From Zygnema cylindricum (Eukaryota > Streptophyta > Zygnematophyceae > Zygnematales > Zygnemataceae): a stretch of 45,694 nt of DNA. The stretch spans positions 1 through 45,694 of the forward strand of contig JBBHKE010003393.1 in assembly GCA_037447655.1 (NCBI GenBank), read 5' to 3'. The notes under the pieces are model-generated. The model made no database searches, was not told the DNA's origin, and worked only from the letters and a program-made list of their open reading frames with translations. Below, piece by piece: positions 45,641-45,694 of this stretch. A program made the position numbers and the translations under genes. Position 1 is the first letter of the stretch. Each line of letters starts with the position of its first letter.

Positions 45641-45694
45641 TCCCTCTTCCCCCCTCCTCCCTCCCCTCTCCCCTGCTTTCCCCCTCCCCTCCCC

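Overview
The window is nuclear DNA of a eukaryote. It has two intron-containing host genes at its edges, both on the minus strand, and about 39 kb of nested transposons between them. The left-edge gene matches the short plant type of SNF5/BSH, and the right-edge gene is a DUR3 urea/proton symporter. This points to an alga or another member of the green lineage, but the sequence does not fix the species.

Left edge (1-6.1 kb): I read the first coding exon (2040-2092, minus) and second exon (304-392, minus) of a SNF5/SMARCB1/BSH-like SWI/SNF subunit; the rest lies beyond base 1. Exon 1, its upstream DNA and part of intron 1 (1891-2384) are duplicated almost perfectly at 4254-4748, giving a second potential first exon. 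Around them are TA-flanked MITEs (family B, termini starting CACCG) and a second terminal-inverted-repeat family (A, termini starting GGTATGTCCCC).

Centre left (6-21 kb): a possible tRNA-derived SINE, a Ty1/copia RT scrap, a third family A copy carrying both a hAT-like MITE and a solo LTR, and a complete but decayed minus-strand Ty3/gypsy element (13427-21154) with LTRs, PBS, PPT and gag-pol remnants. The solo LTR at 8611-9577 belongs to the same family and has a perfect 5-bp target duplication.

Centre (21-29 kb): a roughly 0.9-kb long palindrome (foldback) whose left arm was interrupted by a TA-MITE and by a solo LTR. The intact right arm gives the empty site for both. Next come a hAT-like MITE with a B MITE inserted in its last two bases, a second adjacent hAT fragment, and two truncated copia pieces facing each other.

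Centre right (29-40.9 kb): a 5'-truncated plus-strand Ty1/copia element with a 3' LTR, a 305-bp element with a 9-bp target duplication, a fourth hAT-like element with a perfect 8-bp target duplication, more MITEs and unassigned AT-rich DNA.

Right edge (40.9-45.7 kb): seven phase-consistent DUR3 exons down to the stop codon. The missing N-terminal part lies in, or beyond, a G/C-skewed region where one exon has been copied in tandem and has frameshifts. Several introns of both host genes carry a purine tract after the donor and a pyrimidine tract before the acceptor, so intron ends could pair.

All assignments rest on reading motifs, termini and reading phases by eye; no database search was run.
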